The notes under the pieces were generated by a model. It was not told where the DNA came from, ran no database searches, and saw only the letters and a list, made by a program, of their open reading frames with translations. Below are positions 23,911-32,862 of a stretch of 64,000 bases of DNA, in pieces. The stretch's first letter is position 1, and the number at the start of each line of letters is the position of its first letter. Source of the DNA: Sideroxydans sp. (GTDB taxonomy: Bacteria; Pseudomonadota; Gammaproteobacteria; Burkholderiales; Gallionellaceae); contig DAIDAJ010000105.1 of assembly GCA_027310665.1 (NCBI GenBank), positions 33,826 to 97,825 on the forward strand. The letters are read 5' to 3'. A program made the translations under genes and the position numbers.

Positions 23911-26184
23911 TTGGAAAATAAGACAGCAATACAATCCGCCCAGCTGCGACAGCTGCTTTCTGTCAGCAAGGTTTCGCTGATCGCGAGCATATCTCTCGCT
24001 GCCATCCTCGCCTATATGCAGCGCACGGTGATTCCTCCCGCTTCGCTCCTGATCTGGTGTTCCCTCATGGTGGCGGCCTACCTCTTGCGGGCCGCCCTGG
24101 TCTATTTCCCCCAGCCCTCGCGGCTTAATCGCGGTGCCGGCGAGGCCCGGCTGGCGAGGTTTCGCCTCGGAGTGATCGTCGCCGGTGCAGTATGGGGTTC
24201 GTCCGGTTTCCTGCTTTTCCCTGCCGAGCACCCGCAACACGTGATGTTCCTGATCTTCGTGCTGGCGGGAATGACCGCCGGCGGCGTCGTTTCATTTTCG
24301 GCCGACCTGACCAGCGCAGTTGCGTTTGCCGCATTGCTCAGCCTGCCGATCGCGACCCGCCTGTTTGCGGAGGGAGACAGCTTGTCCGTGACGATGGGCG
24401 CGGCAGTGATGCTGTATCTCGGCTTCATGATCATGAGCATGCGGCGCATCAACCGGCACGTGAATGAAAATATCGCGTTGCGCATCGACGCCAGCGGGCG
24501 CGAGGAAAAAATGCGGGAAAGCGAGGAACGCTATCGCTTGCTGCTGAGCCATTTGCCCGTGGGCATTTTCCATTACGACACCGATCTCGTCATCACCTAC
24601 TGCAACGACCGCTGTGCCTCGATGCTGCGCAACTCCGTTGACTGCATCGTCGGGCTGGATATGAGGCTGGTCAGGGACCAAGCCAGCCTCCCCAGCCTGC
24701 GCAAGGCGCTGCAAGGCGAGATGGCGTATTACGAAGGCCATTATCAAGCCACCTACAGCGAAGCCGAAGCCTGGATATACATGACTTGCGCGCCTTCCCG
24801 GAACGGAAACGGAAATATCGTGGGTGGTATCGCGATCGTCCAGGACGTCACCGAGCACAAGGTCGCGGAGGACAGGATCAACAATCTGGCGTTCTACGAT
24901 CCCCTCACCAACCTGCCCAACCGGCGTCTGCTGCTGGACCGGCTGCAACAGGCACTGGCGACCAGCGCGCGCAGCGGCAGGGAAGGCGCGCTGCTGTTCA
25001 TCGACTTGGACAATTTCAAGTCCCTAAACGACACGCTGGGCCACGACATGGGCGACCTGCTGCTGCAACAGGTCGCCCGACGTCTGGGTTCGTGTGTGCG
25101 CGAGGGCGATTCCGTGGCGCGTCTGGGCGGCGACGAGTTCGTGGTGATGCTGGAAGACCTGGGGCAACACGACCTTGAAGCGGCCGCCCAGACAGAAGCC
25201 GTCGGCGAGAAGATCCTTGCTGTGCTGGGCCAGCCTTACCTGCTTCTCACAAACGAATATCGCTGTACTCCCAGCATCGGTGTGACCCTTTTCAACGGCC
25301 ACAAGCTGGCAAAGGAAGAATTGCTGAAGCAGGCCGACATCGCGATGTACCAGGCCAAGAAAGCCGGACGCAACACCGTGCGCTTCTTCGACCAGCAGAT
25401 GCAGGACGCCGTCACCGCCCGCGTCCTGCTTGAAGACGAATTGCGCAAGGCGCTCGAGAATCAGCAATTCCGTTTGTATTACCAGATCCAGGTGGACGGA
25501 TCGCACCGGCCATTGGGTGCGGAAGCGTTGATCCGCTGGATGCACCCCGAGCGCGGACTGGTGCCTCCCGACGAATTCATCAGGGTGGCGGAAGAAACGG
25601 ATCTGATACTGCCCATCGGGCAATGGGTGATGGATACGGCCTGCGCCCAGCTCAAGTCCTGGCAGCAGGATACGCTCACGCGCAACCTCGCATTGGCAGT
25701 GAACGTCAGCGCGAAGCAGTTTCACCAAGCGGATTTCGTCGCCCGGGTGCAGGCGACCGTGGAGCGCCACGCCATCGCCCCGGTGCTGCTCAAGCTGGAG
25801 CTGACCGAAAGCATCCTGCTGGAGAAGATCGAAGACACGATCAGGACCATGCACGCATTGAAAGAGATCGGGGTCCAGTTCTCGCTGGATGACTTCGGCA
25901 CCGGCTATTCGTCCCTGCAATACCTCAAGCAGCTGCCGCTCGACCAGATCAAGATAGACAGGTCGTTCGTGCGCGATATCGCCTTCGACAGCGGCGACAG
26001 GGAGATCGTGGGCACCATCATCGCAATGGCACAAAACCTCGATCTGGATGTCATTGCCGAAGGTGTGGAGACGGAGGAGCAGCGACAGTTCCTTTTGGGC
26101 AACGGCTGCGCCCACTTTCAGGGCTACCTGTTCGGCAAGCCGGTCCCGGTCCGGGAATTCGAGGCGATGCTGGAACGCGAGTAG
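23911..26184 (+). CDS. Membrane-bound PAS-GGDEF-EAL cyclic-di-GMP protein
   Basis: 757 residues from a TTG start. Residues 15-180 contain about six hydrophobic segments, a membrane sensor module. A PAS domain follows (about 200-320: YRLLLSHLPVGIFHYDTDLVITYCND to GIAIVQDVTEHK). The GGDEF domain lies near 325-490, with an intact RLGGDEFVVML; diguanylate cyclase activity is therefore possible. The EAL domain (about 500-757) has EALIRW, the Glu of ELTESILLE, DDFGTGYSSLQYL and QGYLFGKPV, so the phosphodiesterase residues are also present. Which activity dominates cannot be told. It is monocistronic. Confidence 0.93.
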   Translation: MENKTAIQSAQLRQLLSVSKVSLIASISLAAILAYMQRTVIPPASLLIWCSLMVAAYLLRAALVYFPQPSRLNRGAGEARLARFRLGVIVAGAVWGSSGFLLFPAEHPQHVMFLIFVLAGMTAGGVVSFSADLTSAVAFAALLSLPIATRLFAEGDSLSVTMGAAVMLYLGFMIMSMRRINRHVNENIALRIDASGREEKMRESEERYRLLLSHLPVGIFHYDTDLVITYCNDRCASMLRNSVDCIVGLDMRLVRDQASLPSLRKALQGEMAYYEGHYQATYSEAEAWIYMTCAPSRNGNGNIVGGIAIVQDVTEHKVAEDRINNLAFYDPLTNLPNRRLLLDRLQQALATSARSGREGALLFIDLDNFKSLNDTLGHDMGDLLLQQVARRLGSCVREGDSVARLGGDEFVVMLEDLGQHDLEAAAQTEAVGEKILAVLGQPYLLLTNEYRCTPSIGVTLFNGHKLAKEELLKQADIAMYQAKKAGRNTVRFFDQQMQDAVTARVLLEDELRKALENQQFRLYYQIQVDGSHRPLGAEALIRWMHPERGLVPPDEFIRVAEETDLILPIGQWVMDTACAQLKSWQQDTLTRNLALAVNVSAKQFHQADFVARVQATVERHAIAPVLLKLELTESILLEKIEDTIRTMHALKEIGVQFSLDDFGTGYSSLQYLKQLPLDQIKIDRSFVRDIAFDSGDREIVGTIIAMAQNLDLDVIAEGVETEEQRQFLLGNGCAHFQGYLFGKPVPVREFEAMLERE

Positions 26185-26307
26185 GTGCCGGCACGGGAAA
26201 ACCGGCGTATTGACGCGGCAAGCGCTCCGTTTTAGGCTTCGCCTGGGATGGAGGTTCGCGCAATCGACATCCTGCCGATGGTAAGCATGGTGATTAAGGA
26301 GACGATC

Positions 26308-26565
26308 ATGATCAGCAGAGAAGCCGTTATGCAAACCCTGAAATGCAGCCCGTACGAGTACCCGAGAATGCTTGATGAGCGGTTTCCCCATGTACTGGAA
26401 AACATCCTCAAGCTCTGGAATTCACCCGACGCGGAACCCTATTTTGCCGACCTGTTGCAGCCCAATGGCCGCGGTGGCGGGAGGATGGATCGCGATGGCT
26501 TTCCGGAACAGGCCTGGGAAGAGATACTGCAGCTGAAGCTGCTTTACGATAAACCCCGCCACTGA
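26308..26565 (+). CDS. Small hypothetical protein
   Basis: 85 residues from the ATG at 26308, with AAGGAG 7 bases upstream. The sequence CSPYEYPRMLDERFPHVLENILKLWNSPDAEPYFADLLQP is helical and acidic, without a membrane segment. Similar short proteins of about 85-100 residues are found in betaproteobacteria, but I know of no function. It follows the GGDEF/EAL gene by 123 bases. Confidence 0.6.
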   Translation: MISREAVMQTLKCSPYEYPRMLDERFPHVLENILKLWNSPDAEPYFADLLQPNGRGGGRMDRDGFPEQAWEEILQLKLLYDKPRH

Positions 26566-26674
26566 GGGCCGTTACGCTCAGCTCGGGTTTGAGCCCCGGC
26601 CGCCCCGATCGCCGGGAAACCGGCAGGGCCGGGATGTTGCCCCCGTTCAAAACTCAGCTTTCCCACTGCGCCCG

Positions 26675-27820
26675 TCATTTCGGACGGTTGCTTCCCGCCA
26701 CGATCTTGTACTCGAACAAGCGGCATTCGATGGCACCGTTATAAAGCGGTGTGCGCCTGGACGGCGTCAGCCGCATCAGTTTGGCGATGCGCAAGTCGGC
26801 GGTGAACAGGTAGGCGCTCCAACCGCCGAACCGCTGTTTCAGCACATCGCCCAATTTCGGGTACAACTCCGCCAGCTCGTCTTCGTCGCCCATGCGCTCG
26901 CCGTAAGGCAGGTTCGTGACGAGGATGCCCTCCTTCTCCGGCGGAGATGCTTCCAGCGCGTTGCACTGCTTCAGATCCACCGTCTCACGTATGCCGGCTT
27001 CTTCCAGGTTCTGGTGCGCGGCCTTGAGCGCATCGCCGTACAGGTCGCTGCCATAGATGGGCAGTTCGCTCACCGGCAGTTGCGCCGCAATGGCGGTCTC
27101 GCGCATCGCGGTCCAGGTCTTCGCATCGAAGTTCTTCAGTTTCTCAAAGGCGAAATGGCGCGCGATGCCGGGCTGGATATTGAGCGACATCTGCGCCGCT
27201 TCGATCAGAAAGGTGCCGCTGCCGCACATCGGGTCGAGCAGCGGGATGCCGGGCTTCCAGCCGCTCATCTTCAGGATGCCGGCGGCAAGGTTCTCGCGCA
27301 GCGGAGCGATGTTGGTATGAATGCGCACGCCGCGCTTGTACAGCGCGTCGCCGGAGGTATCCAGGTACAGCGTGAACTTCTCGCCCTCGAAGAAGGCGTG
27401 GATGCGCATGTCCGGGTCGAGCTTGGCGACACTGGGACGTGCGTTCTTCTCGGCACGGAACTTGTCGCACACCGCATCCTTGATCTTGAGCGTGATGAAT
27501 TCCAGGCTCTTGAGCGGACATTTGATGGCCGTGACTTTGACGAGGATGGTGTCGTTCACGTCGAACCAGCGCGCCCAGGGCAGATCGTATACGGTCTTGT
27601 AGACATCCTGCTCGTTGCGGAACGGCGTGGCATCCTTGACGCGCCACAGGATGCGCGAGGCGAGGCGGCTTTGCAGGTTGATGCGGTAGCACACCGGCCA
27701 ATCACACTCGAACGCGATGCCGCCTTCGGTGGGATTCACATCGGTCGCACCGAACCCGGCGAGTTCATCGGCGAGGAGTTTTTCCAGTCCGCGCGGACAG
27801 GTGGCGAAAAAATTGGGCAT
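26675..27820 (-). CDS. rlmL: THUMP-domain 23S rRNA (guanine-N2) methyltransferase, RlmL type
   Basis: 381 residues. The N-terminal ferredoxin-like/THUMP region covers about residues 1-160 (FFATCPRGLEKLLADEL, LKSLEFITLKIKDAVCDKFR). The methyltransferase domain has LLDPMCGSGTFLIEAAQMSLN as motif I and LVTNLPYGERMG as motif IV. E. coli RlmL is fused to the RlmK domain; here only the RlmL half is present, as is common outside enterics. Motif IV usually reads NPPYGER; here the first Pro is Leu. The enzyme should make m2G2445 in 23S rRNA (E. coli numbering), an assignment from family only. Confidence 0.85.
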   Translation of the reverse strand: MPNFFATCPRGLEKLLADELAGFGATDVNPTEGGIAFECDWPVCYRINLQSRLASRILWRVKDATPFRNEQDVYKTVYDLPWARWFDVNDTILVKVTAIKCPLKSLEFITLKIKDAVCDKFRAEKNARPSVAKLDPDMRIHAFFEGEKFTLYLDTSGDALYKRGVRIHTNIAPLRENLAAGILKMSGWKPGIPLLDPMCGSGTFLIEAAQMSLNIQPGIARHFAFEKLKNFDAKTWTAMRETAIAAQLPVSELPIYGSDLYGDALKAAHQNLEEAGIRETVDLKQCNALEASPPEKEGILVTNLPYGERMGDEDELAELYPKLGDVLKQRFGGWSAYLFTADLRIAKLMRLTPSRRTPLYNGAIECRLFEYKIVAGSNRPK

Positions 27821-27839
27821 TCAAGAATCCGAAAAACAT

Positions 27840-27914
27840 ACATGCCACAGAGTACACAGAGACCACAGAGAAAACCACTGCTTCAACTCTGTGTGCTCTG
27901 TGATCTCTGTGGCT
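27840..27914. repeat. CACAGAG inverted repeat between hemJ and rlmL
   Basis: GCCACAGAGTACACAGAGAC and its near-inverse ending GATCTCTGTGGC flank a short AAAACCACTGCTTCAA loop. The repeat overlaps the hemJ stop codon and may act as a transcription terminator. Such CTCTGTG palindromes are dispersed repeats. Confidence 0.65.
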
Positions 27915-28329
27915 AAAAGGGTTTTACAACAACCAGAATAACAATTGCCAGCAACGCAAAAACCGGCACTTCGTTAAAAAAACGGAACCAGACATGGCTC
28001 TTTGTGTTGCGATCCGCGGCGAACACTTTCACCAGATGGCCGCAATACAGATGGTAGGCGACGAGTCCGGCCACCAGCGCGACCTTGGCATGTATCCAGC
28101 CGCCATTGAATATGTCGCGATGGCCAAGCCACAGCCACAGCCCGGTAGCGACGGCGAGCAGGCCGATCGGCGTGACGAACTTGTACAGCTTGCGTTCCAT
28201 CAGCTTCAGGCGCTCGCGCACAGCCTGCTCTTCCGCCATCGCGTGATTGACGAAGATGCGCGGCAGGTAGAACAGCCCGGCGAACCAGCTGACCACAAAG
28301 AAGATATGAAAAGCCTTGAGCCACAACAT
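27913..28329 (-). CDS. hemJ: HemJ-type protoporphyrinogen IX oxidase
   Basis: 138 residues with four membrane helices. The conserved beginning LKAFHIFFVVSWFAGLFYLPRIFVNHA, with a membrane His near residue 8, and the TPIGLLAVATGLWLWL and WIHAKVALVAGLVAYHLYCG segments are those of HemJ, which oxidises protoporphyrinogen IX in the heme pathway. It ends in VVVKPF within a repeat. It lies upstream of rlmL on the same strand. No other heme gene is near. Confidence 0.85.
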   Translation of the reverse strand: MLWLKAFHIFFVVSWFAGLFYLPRIFVNHAMAEEQAVRERLKLMERKLYKFVTPIGLLAVATGLWLWLGHRDIFNGGWIHAKVALVAGLVAYHLYCGHLVKVFAADRNTKSHVWFRFFNEVPVFALLAIVILVVVKPF

Positions 28330-28349
28330 GACGATTCCTCAAATTAAAT

Positions 28350-28506
28350 CATTCCGTTCGTCCTGAGCTTGTCGAAGGAACGGACGGTGCTTACAGCTGA
28401 CTTGCGCAGAGCCATTCATGGTTCGACACGCTGATGGAACTACTAGCCATTCGACTAGGCTGTCAAAGTACGCCAGCCAAGTCGCTGGTTATCGCCACGA
28501 ACGGAC
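28350..28506. repeat. CCGTTCGTCCTGAGC element with internal CTGATG...GGTTATC core
   Basis: The outer ends CCGTTCGT and ACGAACGG are inverse repeats. The interior from CTGATGGAACTACTAGCCAT to CGCCAGCCAAGTCGCTGGTT (about 28431-28490) is nearly the same, in inverse orientation, as the DNA inserted in the second glycine aptamer (58291-58357). It fills most of the 186-base spacer between the permease gene and hemJ. Confidence 0.65.
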
Positions 28507-28515
28507 TGTTGACAA

Positions 28516-29301
28516 TCACCTCGACAATCTGCGCCGGAACAACACCAGCGAAACATAGAAAGCGACCAGCGTATACGCCAGCAGCACGCCGATGTGCAGC
28601 AATGCCTGCGGCGGGATCGCGCCGCCCATCAATGGTCGCGCCAGATCTATCGCATGCGTCAGCGGCAAGACGCCGGCGACCACCTGCATGCTTTCCGGCA
28701 ACTGGGTGACCGGAAAAAACACGCCGCATAGTAGCATCATCGGCGTAATGACCAGCGTGAAGTAGTACATGAAAAAGTCATAGGCGGGCGCCAGCGCGGT
28801 CATGATGAGACCCAGTGAGGCAAAGGCCAGACCGATCAGCAAGGCCAGCGGGATCATCCACAGCGACATGAGCGAATGCGACAGGCCGAGCACCCAGATC
28901 ACGGCCAGCACAGCCGCGCCGGACATCAGGCTCTTGGTGGCGGCCCACAGGATCTCGGACAGCACCACGTCATCCAGCGAGACCGGGGTATTGAGGATGG
29001 CCTCCCAGGTGCGCTGTTCGTGCATGCGCGCAAAACCGGAATACAATGCCTCGAAGCTGGCGCTGTTCATGGTGCTGTAGCACACGGTGCCGGCGGCGAG
29101 GAACGCCATGTAGGACATGCCACCCATGGTCGGCAGCAGACTCCCCAGCCCGTAACCCAGACCCAGCATGTAGATCACCGGATCGGCCAGATGACCGAGG
29201 ATGGAGGGAGCCGCGATCTTTTTCCACACCAGCCAGTGGCGCTGCCAGATAGGGAAGAAACGCAGGCTCAATTTCGGTAAAGCAAAATCGCGGTTGTTCA
29301 T
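28516..29301 (-). CDS. ABC-2 type permease, NodJ-like
   Basis: 261 residues with six membrane helices (ABC-2 family). LADPVIYMLGLGYGLGSLLP and MLLCGVFFPVTQLPESMQVVAGVLPLTHAIDLARPL are characteristic of the NodJ/DrrB group. It forms the membrane part of an exporter with the ATPase encoded two genes upstream. Its start overlaps the thioesterase stop by four bases, so the three genes are translationally coupled. The substrate is unknown; NodIJ export lipo-chitooligosaccharides, but non-rhizobial relatives carry other cargo. Confidence 0.87.
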   Translation of the reverse strand: MNNRDFALPKLSLRFFPIWQRHWLVWKKIAAPSILGHLADPVIYMLGLGYGLGSLLPTMGGMSYMAFLAAGTVCYSTMNSASFEALYSGFARMHEQRTWEAILNTPVSLDDVVLSEILWAATKSLMSGAAVLAVIWVLGLSHSLMSLWMIPLALLIGLAFASLGLIMTALAPAYDFFMYYFTLVITPMMLLCGVFFPVTQLPESMQVVAGVLPLTHAIDLARPLMGGAIPPQALLHIGVLLAYTLVAFYVSLVLFRRRLSR

Positions 29302-29765
29302 TTCGTCCTGTCCTGTTCCACCGCCGCGAACGCGCGGTCCGGCGACACCACCCCGACACCGCGTTCATACACGCAGCCTTTGGAGGTGCCCTCCGCAGCG
29401 ACACGATCCCCGGAGATGAAGGTGTGAGTCATGTAGAAGTATTTCTCGTCCCAGCGCAGCACTTCCAGTTTCACTTCGTAACGCTGGAAGATGTTCAGGG
29501 GTTTCTTGTAGGTCATGGTGTGCTCGGCGATGACCGGTATCCAGCCGCGCTTGAACATCGCTTTCAGCAGGCCGCTGCGCGCAAACACATCCACGCGGTT
29601 GAGGTCGCAAATGGTCAGGTAGCGGCCGTTGTTCATGTGGAAGTTGATGTCGATGTCGTTGGGCAACACGCGCAGCGTGAGCGAGCTCGTATAGTTCCCG
29701 TTGTCCAGCCGCTTCATGAAGAAGGAACGGATGATGACCCACAGCATGCGGAAGATCAGGTTCAT
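29298..29765 (-). CDS. Hotdog-fold acyl-CoA thioesterase (4HBT/THEM6-like)
   Basis: 155 residues. The N-terminal hydrophobic helix ([14 protein letters not shown]) may anchor it to the membrane. The hotdog domain carries [27 protein letters not shown], in which the D...HMNNGRY motif is typical of acyl thioesterases, and [20 protein letters not shown]. It overlaps both neighbours by four bases and lies between the ATPase and permease genes of the exporter. This suggests that the acyl group handled by the thioesterase belongs to the exported molecule; that link is inference. Confidence 0.85.
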   Translation of the reverse strand: MNLIFRMLWVIIRSFFMKRLDNGNYTSSLTLRVLPNDIDINFHMNNGRYLTICDLNRVDVFARSGLLKAMFKRGWIPVIAEHTMTYKKPLNIFQRYEVKLEVLRWDEKYFYMTHTFISGDRVAAEGTSKGCVYERGVGVVSPDRAFAAVEQDRTK

Positions 29766-30676
29766 TCACGCATCTCCCTGCCGGTCAGCTTGAGGAACAC
29801 GTCTTCCAGATTCGCCGGACGGTGAAGATAGCGCAACGCGCTTTGTCCCTGCAGATGGGCAACCAGGGGCTGCGCATCCTTTACGTAGCAGAATACCGAC
29901 TCGCCGCTGACTTCGAAGCGTTGCGAATATCTGGCGGCATGTTCGCCCGCCCACTGCCCGGAAGTCTCGCCGAACACTTCCACCACTTGCGGCTCGATGT
30001 TCTGCTCGATCAGTTCGCGCGGCGTACCCTGGCTGATCAGCTTCCCGTTGTCCAGAACCGCGAGGCGATGGCACAGGCGTTCGGCTTCGTCCATGAAGTG
30101 TGTCGTGAGCAACAAGGTCTTGCCCTGCTGCGTGAGTTCGCGCAGCCGCTGCCAGATCAGGTGGCGCGCCTGCGGGTCGAGGCCGGTGGTCGGTTCGTCG
30201 AGGAAGATGACATCGGGGTCGTTCACCAGTGCGCGCGCCAGCGTCAAGCGCCGTTTCATGCCGCCCGACAGCGTCGGCACCTTGGCATCGCGCTTGTTCG
30301 TGAGGCTGGCGAATTCCAGCAGCGACGGGATGCGTGCCTCGATCTCGCTGTCCCTCATCCCGAAGTAGCGGCCGTACACCAGCAGATTCTCGGCGACGGT
30401 GAAGTCGGGATCGAGGTTGTCCATCTGCGGCACCACGCCGACGCGTATGCGCGCCTCTCGCGCGGCCTGCGGTACTGGCAGGTCGAGCAGCATGGCAGTG
30501 CCCGCATCCGGCGCGATCAGCCCGAGCAGCATGCGCAAGGTCGTGGTCTTGCCCGCACCATTGGGGCCGAGCAGGCCGCAGCATTCGCCTTTGCCGATGG
30601 ACAAGTCGAGCCCGTCCACCACGCGCTGTCCGCCATAGGACTTTTGCAGGCCTTTTGCCCGAATGACCGGGTTCAT
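29762..30676 (-). CDS. ABC transporter ATPase, NodI-like
   Basis: 304 residues. Walker A is [19 protein letters not shown] (near residue 36). The ABC signature is [15 protein letters not shown]. Walker B is [18 protein letters not shown], and the switch His lies in [14 protein letters not shown]. The C-terminal DUF4162-like region ([13 protein letters not shown] to [12 protein letters not shown]) matches NodI/DrrA-type ATPases. It is the first gene of the three-gene operon. Upstream is an inverted-repeat element, in or next to which the promoter must lie. Confidence 0.9.
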   Translation of the reverse strand: MNPVIRAKGLQKSYGGQRVVDGLDLSIGKGECCGLLGPNGAGKTTTLRMLLGLIAPDAGTAMLLDLPVPQAAREARIRVGVVPQMDNLDPDFTVAENLLVYGRYFGMRDSEIEARIPSLLEFASLTNKRDAKVPTLSGGMKRRLTLARALVNDPDVIFLDEPTTGLDPQARHLIWQRLRELTQQGKTLLLTTHFMDEAERLCHRLAVLDNGKLISQGTPRELIEQNIEPQVVEVFGETSGQWAGEHAARYSQRFEVSGESVFCYVKDAQPLVAHLQGQSALRYLHRPANLEDVFLKLTGREMRE

Positions 30677-30696
30677 GTCGACGCCCCCACCGATTC

Positions 30697-30821
30697 GTCA
30701 TTCCGGCGCAGGCCGGAATCCAGTTGAAAAAATTCTCCCTGCGATAGCGGGTCAATGCTTCTGTCTTGTCCGCTTCGCGGGCCATTTGCACCTGCTGGAT
30801 TCCGGCCTGCGCCGGAATGAC
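30697..30821. repeat. ATTCCGGCGAAGGCCGGAAT inverted-repeat element, copy 3
   Basis: The arms GTCATTCCGGCGCAGGCCGG and the inverse at 30795-30821 enclose about 70 bases that contain the TTGTCCGCTTCGCGGGCCAT hairpin. It separates the exporter operon from the hydrolase-ferredoxin-VanZ operon. Confidence 0.75.
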
Positions 30822-30842
30822 GGACAAATAATTGTTGTGAAC

Positions 30843-31463
30843 TCACAGCACCACTCCATTGAAGTGCTTCATCACGATATCGCGCAATTGTGTCAGTCGT
30901 CCGTGGAAGAAATGCTCGGCCTGCGGCAGCACGACGATGGGCAGGTGCTGCGGACGGGCCCATTCCAGGGCACCAGCCAGCGGCACCACGTCGTCGTGCT
31001 CGCCGTGTATGACCAGCGTGTCGGGCGCGACGGCGGGCATGGCGAAACGCCCGACAGCCGGCGCGGCCAGGATCAGATGCTGCGGATGCACCAGCAATGC
31101 GGTGCGGGCGGCGACATAGCCGCCGAAGGAGAATCCGGAGAGGATCAGGGGCAGCTCTTCGCCGAACTGTTCCTGCGCAAAACGCACGATGGCGAGCATG
31201 TCCTGCTCTTCGCCGTCCCCGCCCGTGAATTCGCCCTCGCTCGCGCCCACGCCGCGAAAATTGAAGCGCAGCGTGACGCAACCGAGTTCGGCGAAAGTCT
31301 TTGCCAGCATGACCGCCACCTTGTTCTCCATGGTGCCGCCCATGGTCGGCAAGGGATGGGCCACCACGGCGATGCCGCAGGCGATCTCATCGGGCATGTG
31401 CACGACACCCTCGATCAGCCCCGCCGGACCCGCGGTTGAGAATTTTTCCAGTACGGTCGCCAT
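30843..31463 (-). CDS. Alpha/beta hydrolase
   Basis: 206 residues. The nucleophile elbow is LSGFSFGGYVAA (Ser in GFSFGG), the acid is in VIHGEHDDVVP, and the His is in AEHFFHGRL. HPLPTMGGTMENKVAVMLAKTFAELGCVTLRFNFRGVGASEG places it with small serine esterases of the YpfH/dienelactone-hydrolase-like group. The ATG overlaps the stop of the ferredoxin gene (TGATG), so it is the last gene of the three-gene operon. The substrate is unknown. Confidence 0.82.
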   Translation of the reverse strand: MATVLEKFSTAGPAGLIEGVVHMPDEIACGIAVVAHPLPTMGGTMENKVAVMLAKTFAELGCVTLRFNFRGVGASEGEFTGGDGEEQDMLAIVRFAQEQFGEELPLILSGFSFGGYVAARTALLVHPQHLILAAPAVGRFAMPAVAPDTLVIHGEHDDVVPLAGALEWARPQHLPIVVLPQAEHFFHGRLTQLRDIVMKHFNGVVL

Positions 31464-31774
31464 CAGATCTTCAGCCTCTCCACCACACGCCCGTTTTTGA
31501 GGTGTTCCTCGATGATCTCGTCCAGGTCGCTCTGGTCGACATAGGTGTACCAGACCGCCTCGGGATAGACCACCAGCACCGGCCCCAGATCGCAGCGGCC
31601 CAGGCAGCCCGCCGAATTGATGCGGATGAAATTCTTCTCGGTGGAGATGTCCAGCATCTTGAGCCTGTCCTTGACGTAGTCGCGCGCCGCCTGGGCTTTG
31701 TGGTTGTTGCAGCAATCTTCACCGGCAGGGCGCTGGTTCACGCAGAAGAACACGTGCTTGTCGTAGTGACTCAT
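31463..31774 (-). CDS. Thioredoxin-like [2Fe-2S] ferredoxin
   Basis: 103 residues. The cysteines at 11, 21 or 22, 57 and 61 (FFCVNQRPAGEDCC and SAGCLGRCDLGP) are those of the thioredoxin-like [2Fe-2S] ferredoxin family. GPVLVVYPEAVWYTYVDQSDLDEIIEEHLK is the usual C-terminal part. It is an electron carrier; the partner is not known. It is translationally coupled to the VanZ-family gene upstream (ATGA overlap) and to the hydrolase downstream. Confidence 0.88.
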   Translation of the reverse strand: MSHYDKHVFFCVNQRPAGEDCCNNHKAQAARDYVKDRLKMLDISTEKNFIRINSAGCLGRCDLGPVLVVYPEAVWYTYVDQSDLDEIIEEHLKNGRVVERLKI

Positions 31775-32862
31775 TTCTTTCCTTCTTCAAGATGGCGGGC
31801 GGACCGCACCCACCAGAGATATCCGCCCAGCAGCAGCGGGAAAACAAGCGAAACATTATGCGATAGTCCATTGTAATTGCGCAGATGCCCGAATCGCCAT
31901 TGATACAGGCGCATCGCGGCGGACGGCGTGCCGCTGTCCAGCACCCAGTTCGCCAACACCACGTAGCTCAGCGCCCCCAGCGCGGTCGCCCAGATGAGCC
32001 GCGATCGCGGCAGCCAGGAGATGCCGGTGATCAGTACCACACCGGCCACGATGCCCAATATGGCTTCGCTGTTAAGCCACAGCAACATCGCCCAGGATTT
32101 GAGCAGCAGCGCCGCCGCGACGAATTTTGTGAGGGCAACCACGCCGAGCATCAGCGCCAGCCCGACAACCACATGCCGGCGTACCCGCAGCAAGGTCAAC
32201 AGCAGCGCCCCCACCATCAGCAGGTTCAGTGCGACCGCCACGCTTTCCCATACACTGAACGGCGCTTCCGGGATCGCGACTAACATCCGGTAGGTCGGCT
32301 CGGTGATAAACACGTTGCCCAGCATGGGCAAGGAGGGGTTGATCTGCGCGAACATCCACAACATCACCAGGGCGAGCCCGAAATCCACGCCGGGCCCGTG
32401 CCTAAACAAGCCGATGCGCCATCTCGTCACGTGAATGAACCATGGACGGTTCGCGATGGATACCGCCAGCAAGGCGCCCGCAAAAGCGCCGATGCCGTTG
32501 GTCAGAATGTCCGCATTGGAACTGGTGCGCATGGGCAGATACATCTGCAGATATTCCATCGCGACGGAAAGTCCGATTGCCAGAAGGGTGGCCAACAACA
32601 CGCCGCGCACCTTGCCAAAATAAGTGAGCAAATTGAGCGCGAGCAAAATGCCGAAAGGAAGGTAAGCCAGCAAATTGCTCAGTGCGTCGAAGCCGGAATA
32701 GGTCAGCATCAGGGGCGACGTGAGGACGGCCCAGAACTCCAGACCCTGCTCCTGCCAGCCCAGGAATGGCGAAAGACTGGCATACACAATGAATGCGGCA
32801 TAGCCCGCCACCAGGTAGCGGCGCAACAGACTGCGAGACTTGGCGGGTAAGGAAGTGCTCAT
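31771..32862 (-). CDS. VanZ-family membrane protein
   Basis: 363 residues with about ten membrane helices. The VanZ-like part covers residues 15-150 (YSGFDALSNLLAYLPFGILLALNLL, AIGLSVAMEYLQMYLPMRTSSNADILTNGIGAFAGALLA), with the conserved NADILTNGIGAFAG pattern. The C-terminal 200 residues are an additional membrane domain that I do not recognise. It is the first gene of an operon with a ferredoxin and a hydrolase. VanZ proteins are linked to glycopeptide resistance only in some cases; here the role is open. Confidence 0.82.
   Translation of the reverse strand: MSTSLPAKSRSLLRRYLVAGYAAFIVYASLSPFLGWQEQGLEFWAVLTSPLMLTYSGFDALSNLLAYLPFGILLALNLLTYFGKVRGVLLATLLAIGLSVAMEYLQMYLPMRTSSNADILTNGIGAFAGALLAVSIANRPWFIHVTRWRIGLFRHGPGVDFGLALVMLWMFAQINPSLPMLGNVFITEPTYRMLVAIPEAPFSVWESVAVALNLLMVGALLLTLLRVRRHVVVGLALMLGVVALTKFVAAALLLKSWAMLLWLNSEAILGIVAGVVLITGISWLPRSRLIWATALGALSYVVLANWVLDSGTPSAAMRLYQWRFGHLRNYNGLSHNVSLVFPLLLGGYLWWVRSARHLEEGKK

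Noticed and set aside
28516..30676. True nodulation genes nodI and nodJ
   Set aside because: No other nod genes are near, and this exporter type is common in non-symbiotic betaproteobacteria, so the names are used only as family labels.
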